Source of the DNA: Tranzscheliella williamsii
Taxonomy: Eukaryota > Basidiomycota > Ustilaginomycetes > Ustilaginales > Ustilaginaceae
Reading direction: 5' to 3'
Assembly: GCA_023212725.1 (NCBI GenBank)
Contig: JALBYF010000029.1
Span: forward strand, 124,001-188,000
DNA length: 64,000 bases
Positions 20,476 to 28,834 of the stretch are shown piece by piece. Position numbers and translations under genes: made by a program. How positions within the stretch are numbered: position 1 is the first letter of the stretch; every line of letters begins with the position of its first letter. Below the pieces are notes generated by a model. It had not been told where the DNA came from, searched no databases, and saw only the letters and a list, made by a program, of their open reading frames with translations.

Positions 20476-23400
20476 CTACTGGCCAGAGGCCTTGGCAATG
20501 GTGGTGTCATACTTGCGGATTAGGTCGGCGGAGCCCTCGGTCTGGGAAAAGGCAAAGCCGCGCGTGCGGCGCATCCTCTGGACGGCGCGTACTTTGCGGA
20601 TCGCCTTCTGGAACTGGTCCATACGAGGGCGGTAGTCTTGCAGATTGTACTTCTGCACCTCCTGCACAATGTGGTAGCTTTCCGGCCGGTAGGTGCGCTT
20701 GAAGTACTTCCAGCAAAAGTCGCGGATCAGACAGACCACGGGAACAACCATCATCGAGAACCAGAAGACGCTGAAGCCGTACAGCCGCGGAAGAATGCCG
20801 TCATACTCCTTGCTGAAGCCCAACCGCGGCGCGACCAGTGCGTAGACCGCCAAGAAGGCCAGCGTAAATACAAACGACCCGGGAATCGCTGCAAACGTGT
20901 ATTTGGTCCATAAGTCCGACACGAGCGCCGCCTTGCCCAGCACGGTGACCAGCACTGTCATGAACAGCGTAGTTCCCCAGATCCACGAGTAGCTTTCGTA
21001 TCCGTCACTCAGCTGTGGAGAGCCCCAGAAGATCACCGTCACAAAGAGATAGCAGATTAGGCTGTGGTAGAACGCGTTCAGCGTCCAGCCCCAAAACCGT
21101 CGCTTATTAAAGTAGACCTGACCATACAGCTGCGGATACCTATCCAGCATCCGCGCCGATAGGAACTGATCGAAAATGCCGATCACCAGAGGCGGCAAGA
21201 CCGTAAAGATAACGTTGTAGAAGGAAAGAGTCCATGATTCGAAGCCCACCTGCCCCGAGAAGGAGTTTTGGAAGGAATACCAGAAGAGCGTCATGTATAG
21301 CGTGATGTTCTTGTAGAAGCTGTAGAGGATCATCTTGGAGAGCCGTGCGTACGACCAGGACCCGTGCACCAGGAGCAATTTCCGCAGGTATTTGAACTGT
21401 GAGATGGCGACGTCCGCCGAGCGCGCTGCTTGCAGACCTTCCACGCCGCTGATGCCGACACCGACGTGCGCAGCTTGGATCATGCTCACGTCGTTGGCAC
21501 CGTCACCGATCGCCAGAAGCAAGGAACTCATGTTCTTCTTCACCAGCTTTACCACCAGCGCCTTTTGCAAGGGGGAGACACGGCAGCAGATCACCGCTTT
21601 GCATAGGACCGCAAGTTCGAGGAAGATCTTGCCCAATTCTTTGTCCAGTGCAAATGTGAGCGACTTGCCATCGATGATGAGCGCCATCTCTTCCTGCTCT
21701 CCACCCGTGTTGCGTTGATTCTTGACGGCGAGTAGCCTTTTGTTAAGCACCTCGGCCGTGTCGTGCAGATTCTCTTCATTGATGATAACGAGGTTCATCG
21801 ATTCCGAAATGAGGCGGCAAGACAAGCCGATGTTGATTGCAGTTTCCTGTCGGTCACCTGTCAGGACCCAGATCTTGATACCAGCAGATTGCAGCGTATG
21901 GATTGTGTCGGGCACGCCGTCCTGCAGCTTGTCCTCGATCGCTGTTGCGCCCAGAAGGAACAGATTCTGCTCGATCATATCGGCTGCTTTGTCGAGGGCT
22001 TCGCTTCTGTTTTGAATCGTCGCGGCTGCTTGATCATAAATCTTGACCCACTGTCGGTATTCCTGTTCGCTCACTTCGCGCATAGCGATGCACAGCGTTC
22101 GCAGTCCATCGGTGGCGTAGTCTTCCAGGTGAATCATTGTCTGATCCGTGAAAGGCTGGTTTTCGCTGAGCCTAGCGAGAATCACAGTGTCAGCTCCTTT
22201 ACAGTAGAGCTTGATCTTGCCATCAGGACCTCGGACAAGTGTTGACATTCTTTTACGAGTCGAGTTGAACTCGCAAACATTGAGTATCTCCCATTCGCGC
22301 TCGACACCTCGAATATTGACGAAAACCGACCGCGGCTTGCGTGTTGTGAACTGATAGCCGAGGCTCTCTGCACCAGCAACAAGAGCGGCTTCATCAGGAC
22401 TCGAGGCCTGGAAGATCACTTTGTCGCCCTTCCGTTCGGGTATCACTGTATGGCAGACAGCCAGCAGGGTTACGAACTCGTCGATAATCGCACTGCTGCC
22501 ATCGTCTGGCGTCCTACCGTCCATGATGGCTTTGAGCTCATGCCAAGTTCGCTGACCGCCGATTTCACGTCCATCAGGACCGATCTCCCCGGTACCCTGC
22601 TTGCTCTCGTCAATGACGTCGGTGAAGGAAATGCCGCCAATGCTGGCCTGCTTGAATTCCATTTCGTTTCGGGTGAGCGTGCCGGTCTTGTCGGAAAAGA
22701 TATAATCAATCTGGCCGAGCTCCTCGACCAAGCTGCTGGTACGACAGAGCGCAGGTGTGTCGGTAGGCGCATAGTACATGTCGAGATCGGAATTGATGAG
22801 CATGGCTTGTTGGTATTTCACCACCTCAACGGTGACGATGAGCGAGATAGGAATAAGATTGTTATATGCAATCACAAAGGTGAGGATATCTTCGACGAAT
22901 TGGCGCGCTCTTCCCTTGTTGTCATCGTCGAGCAAGAGGTACTTCATTTCGCCAGTGTAGGCGGTGTTTCGAACGATGGCACCGATGGAGGAAGCGACGG
23001 AAAGGCCAAGGAGAAGAATAAAAAGAAGCAAGATTTGCATATTGACCTGCTTTTCCACCGCTGTTCGCTTGATCGGCGCGGCAGTGGCATTTCGCATCAG
23101 CTTGGTTTCGTGGCCGGTGAAGACGACCAAGCCGTAGACCCATGGAGTGTTCCTGAGCTGGGCGCCTCGCAGCAATAGCTGTTCGGGACTGAGGGGCGCC
23201 TTGCGCATTGGTGTTCCGCTGAAGCCAGGCGTCGAGCTGAGTTGAATGTGAAGCGTCGCATCAAACGTGTAGAGACTGTTGTTGGGCTGTTCCGACACCA
23301 ACTGGCCGCGGAGAGTAGAGGCGGTGGAGGAGGAAGTGAGCTTGGCAGTGTCTGGCGACGACTGTTTGATCTTCAGGTTGGTCTCTCCGTCGAGGTTGGC

Positions 23401-24693
23401 AGTTTCGATATAACAGAGACCTTCTGGTTCGGAACTGGACAGCAAGACAAGATCGGCTGGGAAGAACTCGTCGTTCTCGACACGGATGATGTCACCCACA
23501 CGGATGTGCCTCCACCTCCTTGGCTCAAAGGAGCCTAAGCCAGGGTCGAGGACATGACAGATACGAGCGTTGAGTTCCGAGTCGGATCGATGCCTTTGGA
23601 TGTCCTCCTTGATCTCTTTAAAGGCCGAGGCAAGCAGTACAAGTGCAAGGGGGACGATGGTAGTCCATCGGTTGGTAGGCGATACACCAGGGATCTGCTG
23701 GATACATGCAGTGAAGAGGAAGAAGACGTTGGCGTACTTGCTAAATTGTTCGACGAGAAATTTGGGCACAAAGGTGATAACGTTGTACTTGCTGGTGCTG
23801 ACATAGTTGTCGAGGAACTGGCTCTTGTCGTTGGCGATGGGATCGTTGATCTGTACGGTTCGTTCGCCTTCCAATCTATCCTGCTGTTTTCTCTTACGAA
23901 GGACTGAATCAAAGTCAGACTTGAGCGTTCTCATACTGCGTTTGACGCCATCAAAAAGACCGTCCTTTGGAATCTTGCGACTGGATCCCGAGGTGTTCGC
24001 TGCAGCTCGACCTGTCGAGCTATTGGCAGCACCTCGAGCGGCGGCGGTATTCGACGGGTAAGGGAGGTACTTGGGTTCGTCCATGGGAGAGACTTCATCG
24101 TCAGCTTCAATGCTCTTGAAGCTATTTCTGGCTGCGTAGGAGTCTGCAAAAGGACCCTCTGTCGAGTAGCCGCCTCGGTGTCGTCCGTCGTAGCCTGCAG
24201 GGGTCTGTGCGCTTGTAGCGAGAGGTAAACCTGAGTCCATGCTGCCCTGATAGTGAGAGCCAAAGTTGGGATGCGGTACACCTACACCCATGGAGGTATC
24301 GTCGTCACCAAAGGAGATGGCAGAGTTTCCATAGTGACCTGAAACATAGGCATTGCTGAAAGGAGGCGGGTATGCGCGGTTGGCAGCGGCAGATCTGGAG
24401 ACCTTGTTGGAAGGCGGCGCGGCAAAATCGTCAAAGTCGTCATCGCCCAGAAGGTCGGGATCGTTAGCATCTACGAGGACGTGGGAGGGACCGGCAGTGT
24501 GGGCTACGGCTTGGGTGTTAGAGAAGGGCCCAAGGCCGATGGACTCTTGCGATTGGTTGAAGCTGGCAAACGGGTCTCTCTGTGTGGGTGCTCGAGCATG
24601 CGTGTCCGGCATAGGCCGATGTGAAGAGGTCCCCTCGGGAGGTGGCTGACCGGATCCGGCGCCTGCTCTCAAGAAGTCGTCAAAGTCGTCCAT
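20476..24693 (-). CDS. DRS2: P4-type ATPase phospholipid flippase, Drs2-like
   Basis: A 1405-residue protein in one frame from the ATG at 24693. P-type ATPase motifs are intact: DGET at 435-438, the phosphorylation loop DKTGTLT starting at Asp668, KGAD, TGDRQETA and GDGAND at 1063-1068. The P4 hallmark PISLIVTVEVVK in the fourth membrane segment marks it as a lipid flippase rather than an ion pump. Two membrane helices precede the actuator (about 305-350), two flank the catalytic core, and six follow. SSSEPEGLCYIETANLDGE, the IPGVSPTNRWTT loop and EDIQRHRSDSELN resemble Drs2 more than Dnf1/Neo1. Drs2 flips phosphatidylserine at the trans-Golgi with a Cdc50 subunit for vesicle formation. The N-terminus is rich in Asp-Asp-Phe motifs (DDFDDF), which may bind trafficking adaptors. 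It is divergent from the VWA gene. Confidence 0.95.
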   Translation of the reverse strand: MDDFDDFLRAGAGSGQPPPEGTSSHRPMPDTHARAPTQRDPFASFNQSQESIGLGPFSNTQAVAHTAGPSHVLVDANDPDLLGDDDFDDFAAPPSNKVSRSAAANRAYPPPFSNAYVSGHYGNSAISFGDDDTSMGVGVPHPNFGSHYQGSMDSGLPLATSAQTPAGYDGRHRGGYSTEGPFADSYAARNSFKSIEADDEVSPMDEPKYLPYPSNTAAARGAANSSTGRAAANTSGSSRKIPKDGLFDGVKRSMRTLKSDFDSVLRKRKQQDRLEGERTVQINDPIANDKSQFLDNYVSTSKYNVITFVPKFLVEQFSKYANVFFLFTACIQQIPGVSPTNRWTTIVPLALVLLASAFKEIKEDIQRHRSDSELNARICHVLDPGLGSFEPRRWRHIRVGDIIRVENDEFFPADLVLLSSSEPEGLCYIETANLDGETNLKIKQSSPDTAKLTSSSTASTLRGQLVSEQPNNSLYTFDATLHIQLSSTPGFSGTPMRKAPLSPEQLLLRGAQLRNTPWVYGLVVFTGHETKLMRNATAAPIKRTAVEKQVNMQILLLFILLLGLSVASSIGAIVRNTAYTGEMKYLLLDDDNKGRARQFVEDILTFVIAYNNLIPISLIVTVEVVKYQQAMLINSDLDMYYAPTDTPALCRTSSLVEELGQIDYIFSDKTGTLTRNEMEFKQASIGGISFTDVIDESKQGTGEIGPDGREIGGQRTWHELKAIMDGRTPDDGSSAIIDEFVTLLAVCHTVIPERKGDKVIFQASSPDEAALVAGAESLGYQFTTRKPRSVFVNIRGVEREWEILNVCEFNSTRKRMSTLVRGPDGKIKLYCKGADTVILARLSENQPFTDQTMIHLEDYATDGLRTLCIAMREVSEQEYRQWVKIYDQAAATIQNRSEALDKAADMIEQNLFLLGATAIEDKLQDGVPDTIHTLQSAGIKIWVLTGDRQETAINIGLSCRLISESMNLVIINEENLHDTAEVLNKRLLAVKNQRNTGGEQEEMALIIDGKSLTFALDKELGKIFLELAVLCKAVICCRVSPLQKALVVKLVKKNMSSLLLAIGDGANDVSMIQAAHVGVGISGVEGLQAARSADVAISQFKYLRKLLLVHGSWSYARLSKMILYSFYKNITLYMTLFWYSFQNSFSGQVGFESWTLSFYNVIFTVLPPLVIGIFDQFLSARMLDRYPQLYGQVYFNKRRFWGWTLNAFYHSLICYLFVTVIFWGSPQLSDGYESYSWIWGTTLFMTVLVTVLGKAALVSDLWTKYTFAAIPGSFVFTLAFLAVYALVAPRLGFSKEYDGILPRLYGFSVFWFSMMVVPVVCLIRDFCWKYFKRTYRPESYHIVQEVQKYNLQDYRPRMDQFQKAIRKVRAVQRMRRTRGFAFSQTEGSADLIRKYDTTIAKASGQ

Positions 24694-25694
24694 TTGTGAG
24701 AGTGTAGGCGTGCTAGTTCAGATGAGCATGAAGCGCAGGTAAGGACCGCGCGATCTGGAGCGAAAGCTTGCGTCGGCCAGAGCGGCAGTGCGACAGACTG
24801 AGAGGAACTCGGATGTGAATAGCGCTGTATTCCATGCAAGATGTCCGTCCACGGTCGTTCTAGGGGAATAGTACAGCGACACGACGGCAGCTGACCAGGA
24901 GACGGCGATGCAAGGTGAGAGAAGGTGAGGAAGCTACTACTTACAGGCCCGAAACACCACTTAGTTCACCTACACGCGCCAACAGCTGCCAGCTGCCAGC
25001 CAGCCCACAAGCCAAGCCAAGCCAAGCTCTATTACGGCCGTGTCCCGTTAGAAAAGGTGAAACACACGCAGCGCTTCCAACGCATCCCACGAAGTTGTTA
25101 TACAGTGGGCATTCACATTGTGATTCTGTTAAACTCTTGGCACGGACGATGCTGTTCCCCGTCCGACTTCCGACCTCTCGATCTAACACAGGAATGGTAT
25201 CAATCTGTGTAGGACAGCAACGCAGCTTGCAAGGTGTGATGCGTAAGATAGATGCGGGCGTAGCGTCCTGGCGGCTTGGCAGTGACGGAGGCCCGCAGGG
25301 GAGAAGTGAGGGACGGAAAGGGTACAAGGGCACGGAAGCGGTGATGTCCAGCATGAAAAGAGGCAGTGCCGTAGCGTCCTTTCTAGAACATAACACAGGC
25401 GCGTCAGCACAGCTTTTGGTGTTTGCGCGTTTTTGGTTCGTGGTTAGCGTGGCCCGTGGCACACAGCCCTTTCGGCCGGTTCGGCATCGACATCGGTAGA
25501 GTGACTTGATACCCGCAAAGCCTCAGCCAATAACCGCCGCCTGTCAGCCGAGCGGGAACTGGCATCTTTCTTTCTCGACTGCCGCTCGCCCTTCCGCTTC
25601 TCGAGCCTAGTCTCGCATACATAAGGCCAGCTCTGAGCGCCTTCTTCTGTCGCTCGCCACATCAGCCAACTCGTTCCAAGCCAAAGTTTTTGGT
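24694..25694. other. Divergent intergenic region between DRS2 and the VWA gene
   Basis: A 1-kb bidirectional upstream region. It has a short (CCAAG)n-like pentamer run at about 25010-25028 and pyrimidine-rich sequence ahead of the VWA gene. No gene is recognised. Confidence 0.55.
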
Positions 25695-27491
25695 ATGGGA
25701 TTCAACAAGAAGCTCCTCGTAGCCGGTCTCGCAATCGGCGTCACGGCTTACATGCTATATAGGGCTTCCAAGAAGCATCAGAACTCTCAGCACGCCCCCA
25801 TCGCCGCTCAGCCTTACAACGCTTCCGCCATGTCCCAGCAACAGCAACCGCCGCAGCACAACTCGCACGCTGCGTCGTGGGGAGGTGCCGCTTTGGGCGG
25901 CGCAGCCATTGCCGCCGCTGGCGCCGCCTACGGTCACCATCAAGGCCAGCAGAGCAACATCGCTGCTGCCCCCGCTCCCTCGCCCAACAACCCCGACATG
26001 AGCTGGGAGCAGCTGCGCAACTGGAAACACATCGCCAATCTCTTGTCTACTTGTGTCATGGACCAGTATCTCTACCCCTTCTACACGTTTCAGGACGTCG
26101 CACGAATAGCTCAGCACATTGCCAGCTCTGGTGCCCTTGTTCAGTGCGCCGAATCGTGGCAGCTTCCTCCCTACTTGGCCCAGGATCTAGTCAAGCTCGC
26201 CCTGTTTGACGTCATGTTCCTCCTCGACGACTCTGCCTCGATGCGCTCGCAAGGGACCATCCGGCGCGACGCGTTGGCTGGCATTCTCAAGCGCGCTGCC
26301 GACGCCGCCGCTCGATTCGACCCCGACGGCATGGAGGTCGCATGGATGAACTCGTCCGCCCAGCAGCGTATCCACAATGTCCAGGAAGCGGATCAGCTCA
26401 CCTCTCGCTGCCAGTACGATGGCCGATCCACCCCGATGGGTTCGGCGCTGGAGTCCAAGATCCTTCACCCCTTGGTGCTCACCCCCGCCACGCAGGGAAG
26501 GCTCAGCAAACCCGCGCTGATCCTCATCATCACCGATGGCCGGCCCACGGGGTCTGCAGAAAAAGGCGAGAAGATCGTCCAGGTGCTCAAGCAGGCCAAG
26601 ATGACGCTCGCTTCATCGCGTTATGGCGAGGACGCTGTCTCGTTCCAGATCGCTGCGGTGGGCAACGACCGTGAAGCGCAGGACTGGCTCGACTCGATCG
26701 ACAACGACCCCGCGGTGGGCGACCTGGTGGATGTGTGTTCGGACATGGCGATCGAGGCGGCGCAGGTGCGCAAGAACACGGGTGTTGAGCTAACCCAGGA
26801 GCTTTACTGCCTCAAACTGCTTCTCGGTGCCATCGACACGTCGTACGACGCCAGCGATGAGAACGAGTCTTCCTCCAGCCGGTCTGCGCGGCGGAGAAAG
26901 GAGAAGAAGGCGCAGGACAAAATGACAAAGGATGGCAAGTTCCGCCAGCAGAAGGATGCCTTTCAGCGTGAGCGCGATGCGGCGCTCAGTGGCACCGCGC
27001 CGCTGCCGAGCGCTGGTGGCGCGCTGCCGCCGCCGCCGCAGGACGGCAGCCTGAGTGGCTATTCGCACCAGGCTTCCTACCCGCAGGCTGGTTATCCGCA
27101 GGCTGGTTATCCTCAGGCTGGCTATCCGCAGCCGGGCTCTGCGCAGCAGGCTGGCTATCCGCAGGCAGGCTATCCGCAGGCAGACTATGGGCAGCAGGCT
27201 TACGGCGGGTACGCGCCGCCGTCGGGGTACCCGGCACCGCAGGCTGCGCAGCAGGGATACGCGAACGCGCCCTACTCGGCGCCGCAGCCGTACGGCGCAG
27301 CGCCCGGCCAGGCACCACCCCCGTACGACCCCTACCAGCAACAGCGCGGCGGGCCCGGCGGCCCGGGCGGCGCCGGCGGCTTCGCAATGCCCACCGCCGA
27401 CCCCAGCGCCGGGTCCGCCTACCCCGGCGCGCCCTCGCAGGCCGCCCCGCCCGCCTTCGGCTTCCCCCAGGCCCGCCCTGGCGGATACTAG
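25695..27491 (+). CDS. Membrane-anchored VWA-domain protein with AGYPQ-repeat tail
   Basis: A 598-residue protein. Residues 8-22 (LVAGLAIGVTAYMLY), followed by basic residues, form an N-terminal membrane anchor. A Gln/Ala-rich linker leads to a region with WEQLRNWKHIANLL. Then comes a von Willebrand A domain at about 170-370 with the metal-binding MIDAS motif DDSAS at residues 178-182 and ILIITDGRP further on. The last ~150 residues are a Pro/Gln/Gly/Tyr-rich, disorder-type tail built on AGYPQ repeats. VWA domains with an intact MIDAS usually bind a protein ligand through a divalent metal. The orientation of the anchor suggests an organelle or ER surface with the domain on the cytosolic side, but that is inference. 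No function is known to me. Confidence 0.8.
   Translation: MGFNKKLLVAGLAIGVTAYMLYRASKKHQNSQHAPIAAQPYNASAMSQQQQPPQHNSHAASWGGAALGGAAIAAAGAAYGHHQGQQSNIAAAPAPSPNNPDMSWEQLRNWKHIANLLSTCVMDQYLYPFYTFQDVARIAQHIASSGALVQCAESWQLPPYLAQDLVKLALFDVMFLLDDSASMRSQGTIRRDALAGILKRAADAAARFDPDGMEVAWMNSSAQQRIHNVQEADQLTSRCQYDGRSTPMGSALESKILHPLVLTPATQGRLSKPALILIITDGRPTGSAEKGEKIVQVLKQAKMTLASSRYGEDAVSFQIAAVGNDREAQDWLDSIDNDPAVGDLVDVCSDMAIEAAQVRKNTGVELTQELYCLKLLLGAIDTSYDASDENESSSSRSARRRKEKKAQDKMTKDGKFRQQKDAFQRERDAALSGTAPLPSAGGALPPPPQDGSLSGYSHQASYPQAGYPQAGYPQAGYPQPGSAQQAGYPQAGYPQADYGQQAYGGYAPPSGYPAPQAAQQGYANAPYSAPQPYGAAPGQAPPPYDPYQQQRGGPGGPGGAGGFAMPTADPSAGSAYPGAPSQAAPPAFGFPQARPGGY
27068..27205 (+). repeat. 15-bp coding repeat (AGYPQ units)
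   Basis: Copies of a CAG-GCT-GGT-TAT-CCG unit, some with small changes or a short interruption, encode AGYPQ in the tail of the VWA protein. Six to seven units are recognisable. Confidence 0.85.
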
Positions 27492-27679
27492 CCCGCGCGT
27501 CCTGACCTACCCTACCGTTTCTGCTTCTCTGCCTTTTCTGCTTCCCAGCCTTCCTTGCTTCCCTGCCTTCCTTGCTTCCCTGCCCGAAATGGCGATACCA
27601 CAATAGCTTGTATCAGTGTACGCACCAGCGATAGGATTTCCGTGCCTTTATGCAGCGCGGGTGTGTGCTAGCGCGATAG

Positions 27680-28390
27680 CTATGGACGATCAGTGTCGAT
27701 AGGAGTACAGGTGTCGAGCGCGTGGGGGGTTGGGGGTGGTGGGTCGGCGGATGGGACGGGGGTTTGGGCGCGGAGGGCGCGCTTGACGGCGGCGAGCTGT
27801 GCGGCGAGGTCTGCGCGGAGGGCGTCTGTGTTGTCGTCAGCGCGGTCGATTTGGTCGTCTACGGAGTCCTCCTGGGAGTTGAGGCGGTCTTCCTGAGCGG
27901 GGAGGGTTTTAGCGGGGAGGAAGTAGAGGGGGTAGGAGGAGGAGGGGGGGGGGAGGGCGGTGGGGATTTGGGGGGCGAGTTGGGTGGGTGGGAGGGGGGA
28001 GGGGGACCAGAGGAAGCTGGCCATGCGGCGGGTGAGCGCGCGCGTGGTGCGGTGGTGGGAGTGGGTGGTCGCGATGGACTCGGCCAGGCGGCGCGCGTCC
28101 CAGAGGAGCGGGGCGGCAGCGTCGGCGGCAGCGCGCTTCGCCGCGAGCCGCGCATCCACCGCTGCGCGCGCCGCCGCCGCCGCCGCCCCCCGCCCGCTCT
28201 CCGCCTCCCGCTTGAACTGCGTCAGCGTACTCCGCACCACCCCGAACAACCGCGCCCCCCGACCCCGCCCATCCCCGCGCCGCACCCGCTTACTCCCCTC
28301 CTCCCCCTCCGCCCCCTCCGCAATCGGCGACACCCCCCGCTTCAATCCACCCCCCACCACCCCATCCACTTCCTCTCCCCTGCTCGTCAT
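27680..28390 (-). CDS. Pinin/SDK/MemA-domain-like protein
   Basis: A 236-residue protein from the ATG at 28390 (MTSRGEEVDG). Residues 41-62, with ARLFGVVRSTLTQFKRE, match the opening of the pinin/SDK domain (family pattern RR-MFG-L-GTL-KFK-E). An Ala/Arg-rich helix follows where the family has a charged coiled coil. At about 154-174 YPLYFLPAKTLPAQEDRL matches the family's LYYLP-KLLP-QE segment. Pinin is a nuclear, exon-junction-associated splicing factor. The gene is extremely GC-rich and the helix is Ala-biased, so similarity is weaker than usual. The frame is open upstream of 28390 to about 28549 without an ATG I would prefer. It converges on the VWA gene with 188 bp between stops. Confidence 0.65.
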   Translation of the reverse strand: MTSRGEEVDGVVGGGLKRGVSPIAEGAEGEEGSKRVRRGDGRGRGARLFGVVRSTLTQFKREAESGRGAAAAAARAAVDARLAAKRAAADAAAPLLWDARRLAESIATTHSHHRTTRALTRRMASFLWSPSPLPPTQLAPQIPTALPPPSSSYPLYFLPAKTLPAQEDRLNSQEDSVDDQIDRADDNTDALRADLAAQLAAVKRALRAQTPVPSADPPPPTPHALDTCTPIDTDRP

Positions 28391-28834
28391 ACCGCCGCAG
28401 TGTCGTCCGTCAACGTTTCGCCTTGCCCTTGCTGATCGCCGCTGATCAGGCGGTTGGCAGGAAGCCCAGCTCCGCGCAGCGAATGCAACCCTTCGACCCA
28501 CAGCCCACTGCCGCTTCCGTGTCCCGGGTCCCGACACTCGGCATACCACTCCGCTCTAACACTTCTAGTATGCTCGTCGAACCGCAAAGCCGTGACGATT
28601 TAGCAGCGCATGGCATGATGAACGGACAACAAGAGCGGACAGGTGGACCAGTCTTGTTTCGAACTGTGCGGTAATGTGTCGCTAGCGGAGGTAGTGCGAT
28701 CGCGCAGAGATGTGGATGAATGCAGGTGGCGCGAAGCGAGGCGGGGCACGGCGAGTGGGTGCAGAGGCGGGGGTGGATGCAAGGTGACGATAACAAACGG
28801 CGAGGCCTGTGGCGGAAGCGTGCGTGCAGGCGAG
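28391..28834. other. Intergenic: upstream of the pinin-like gene, 3' flank of transportin
   Basis: About 440 bp between two minus-strand genes. No gene, RNA or repeat is recognised. Confidence 0.5.
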
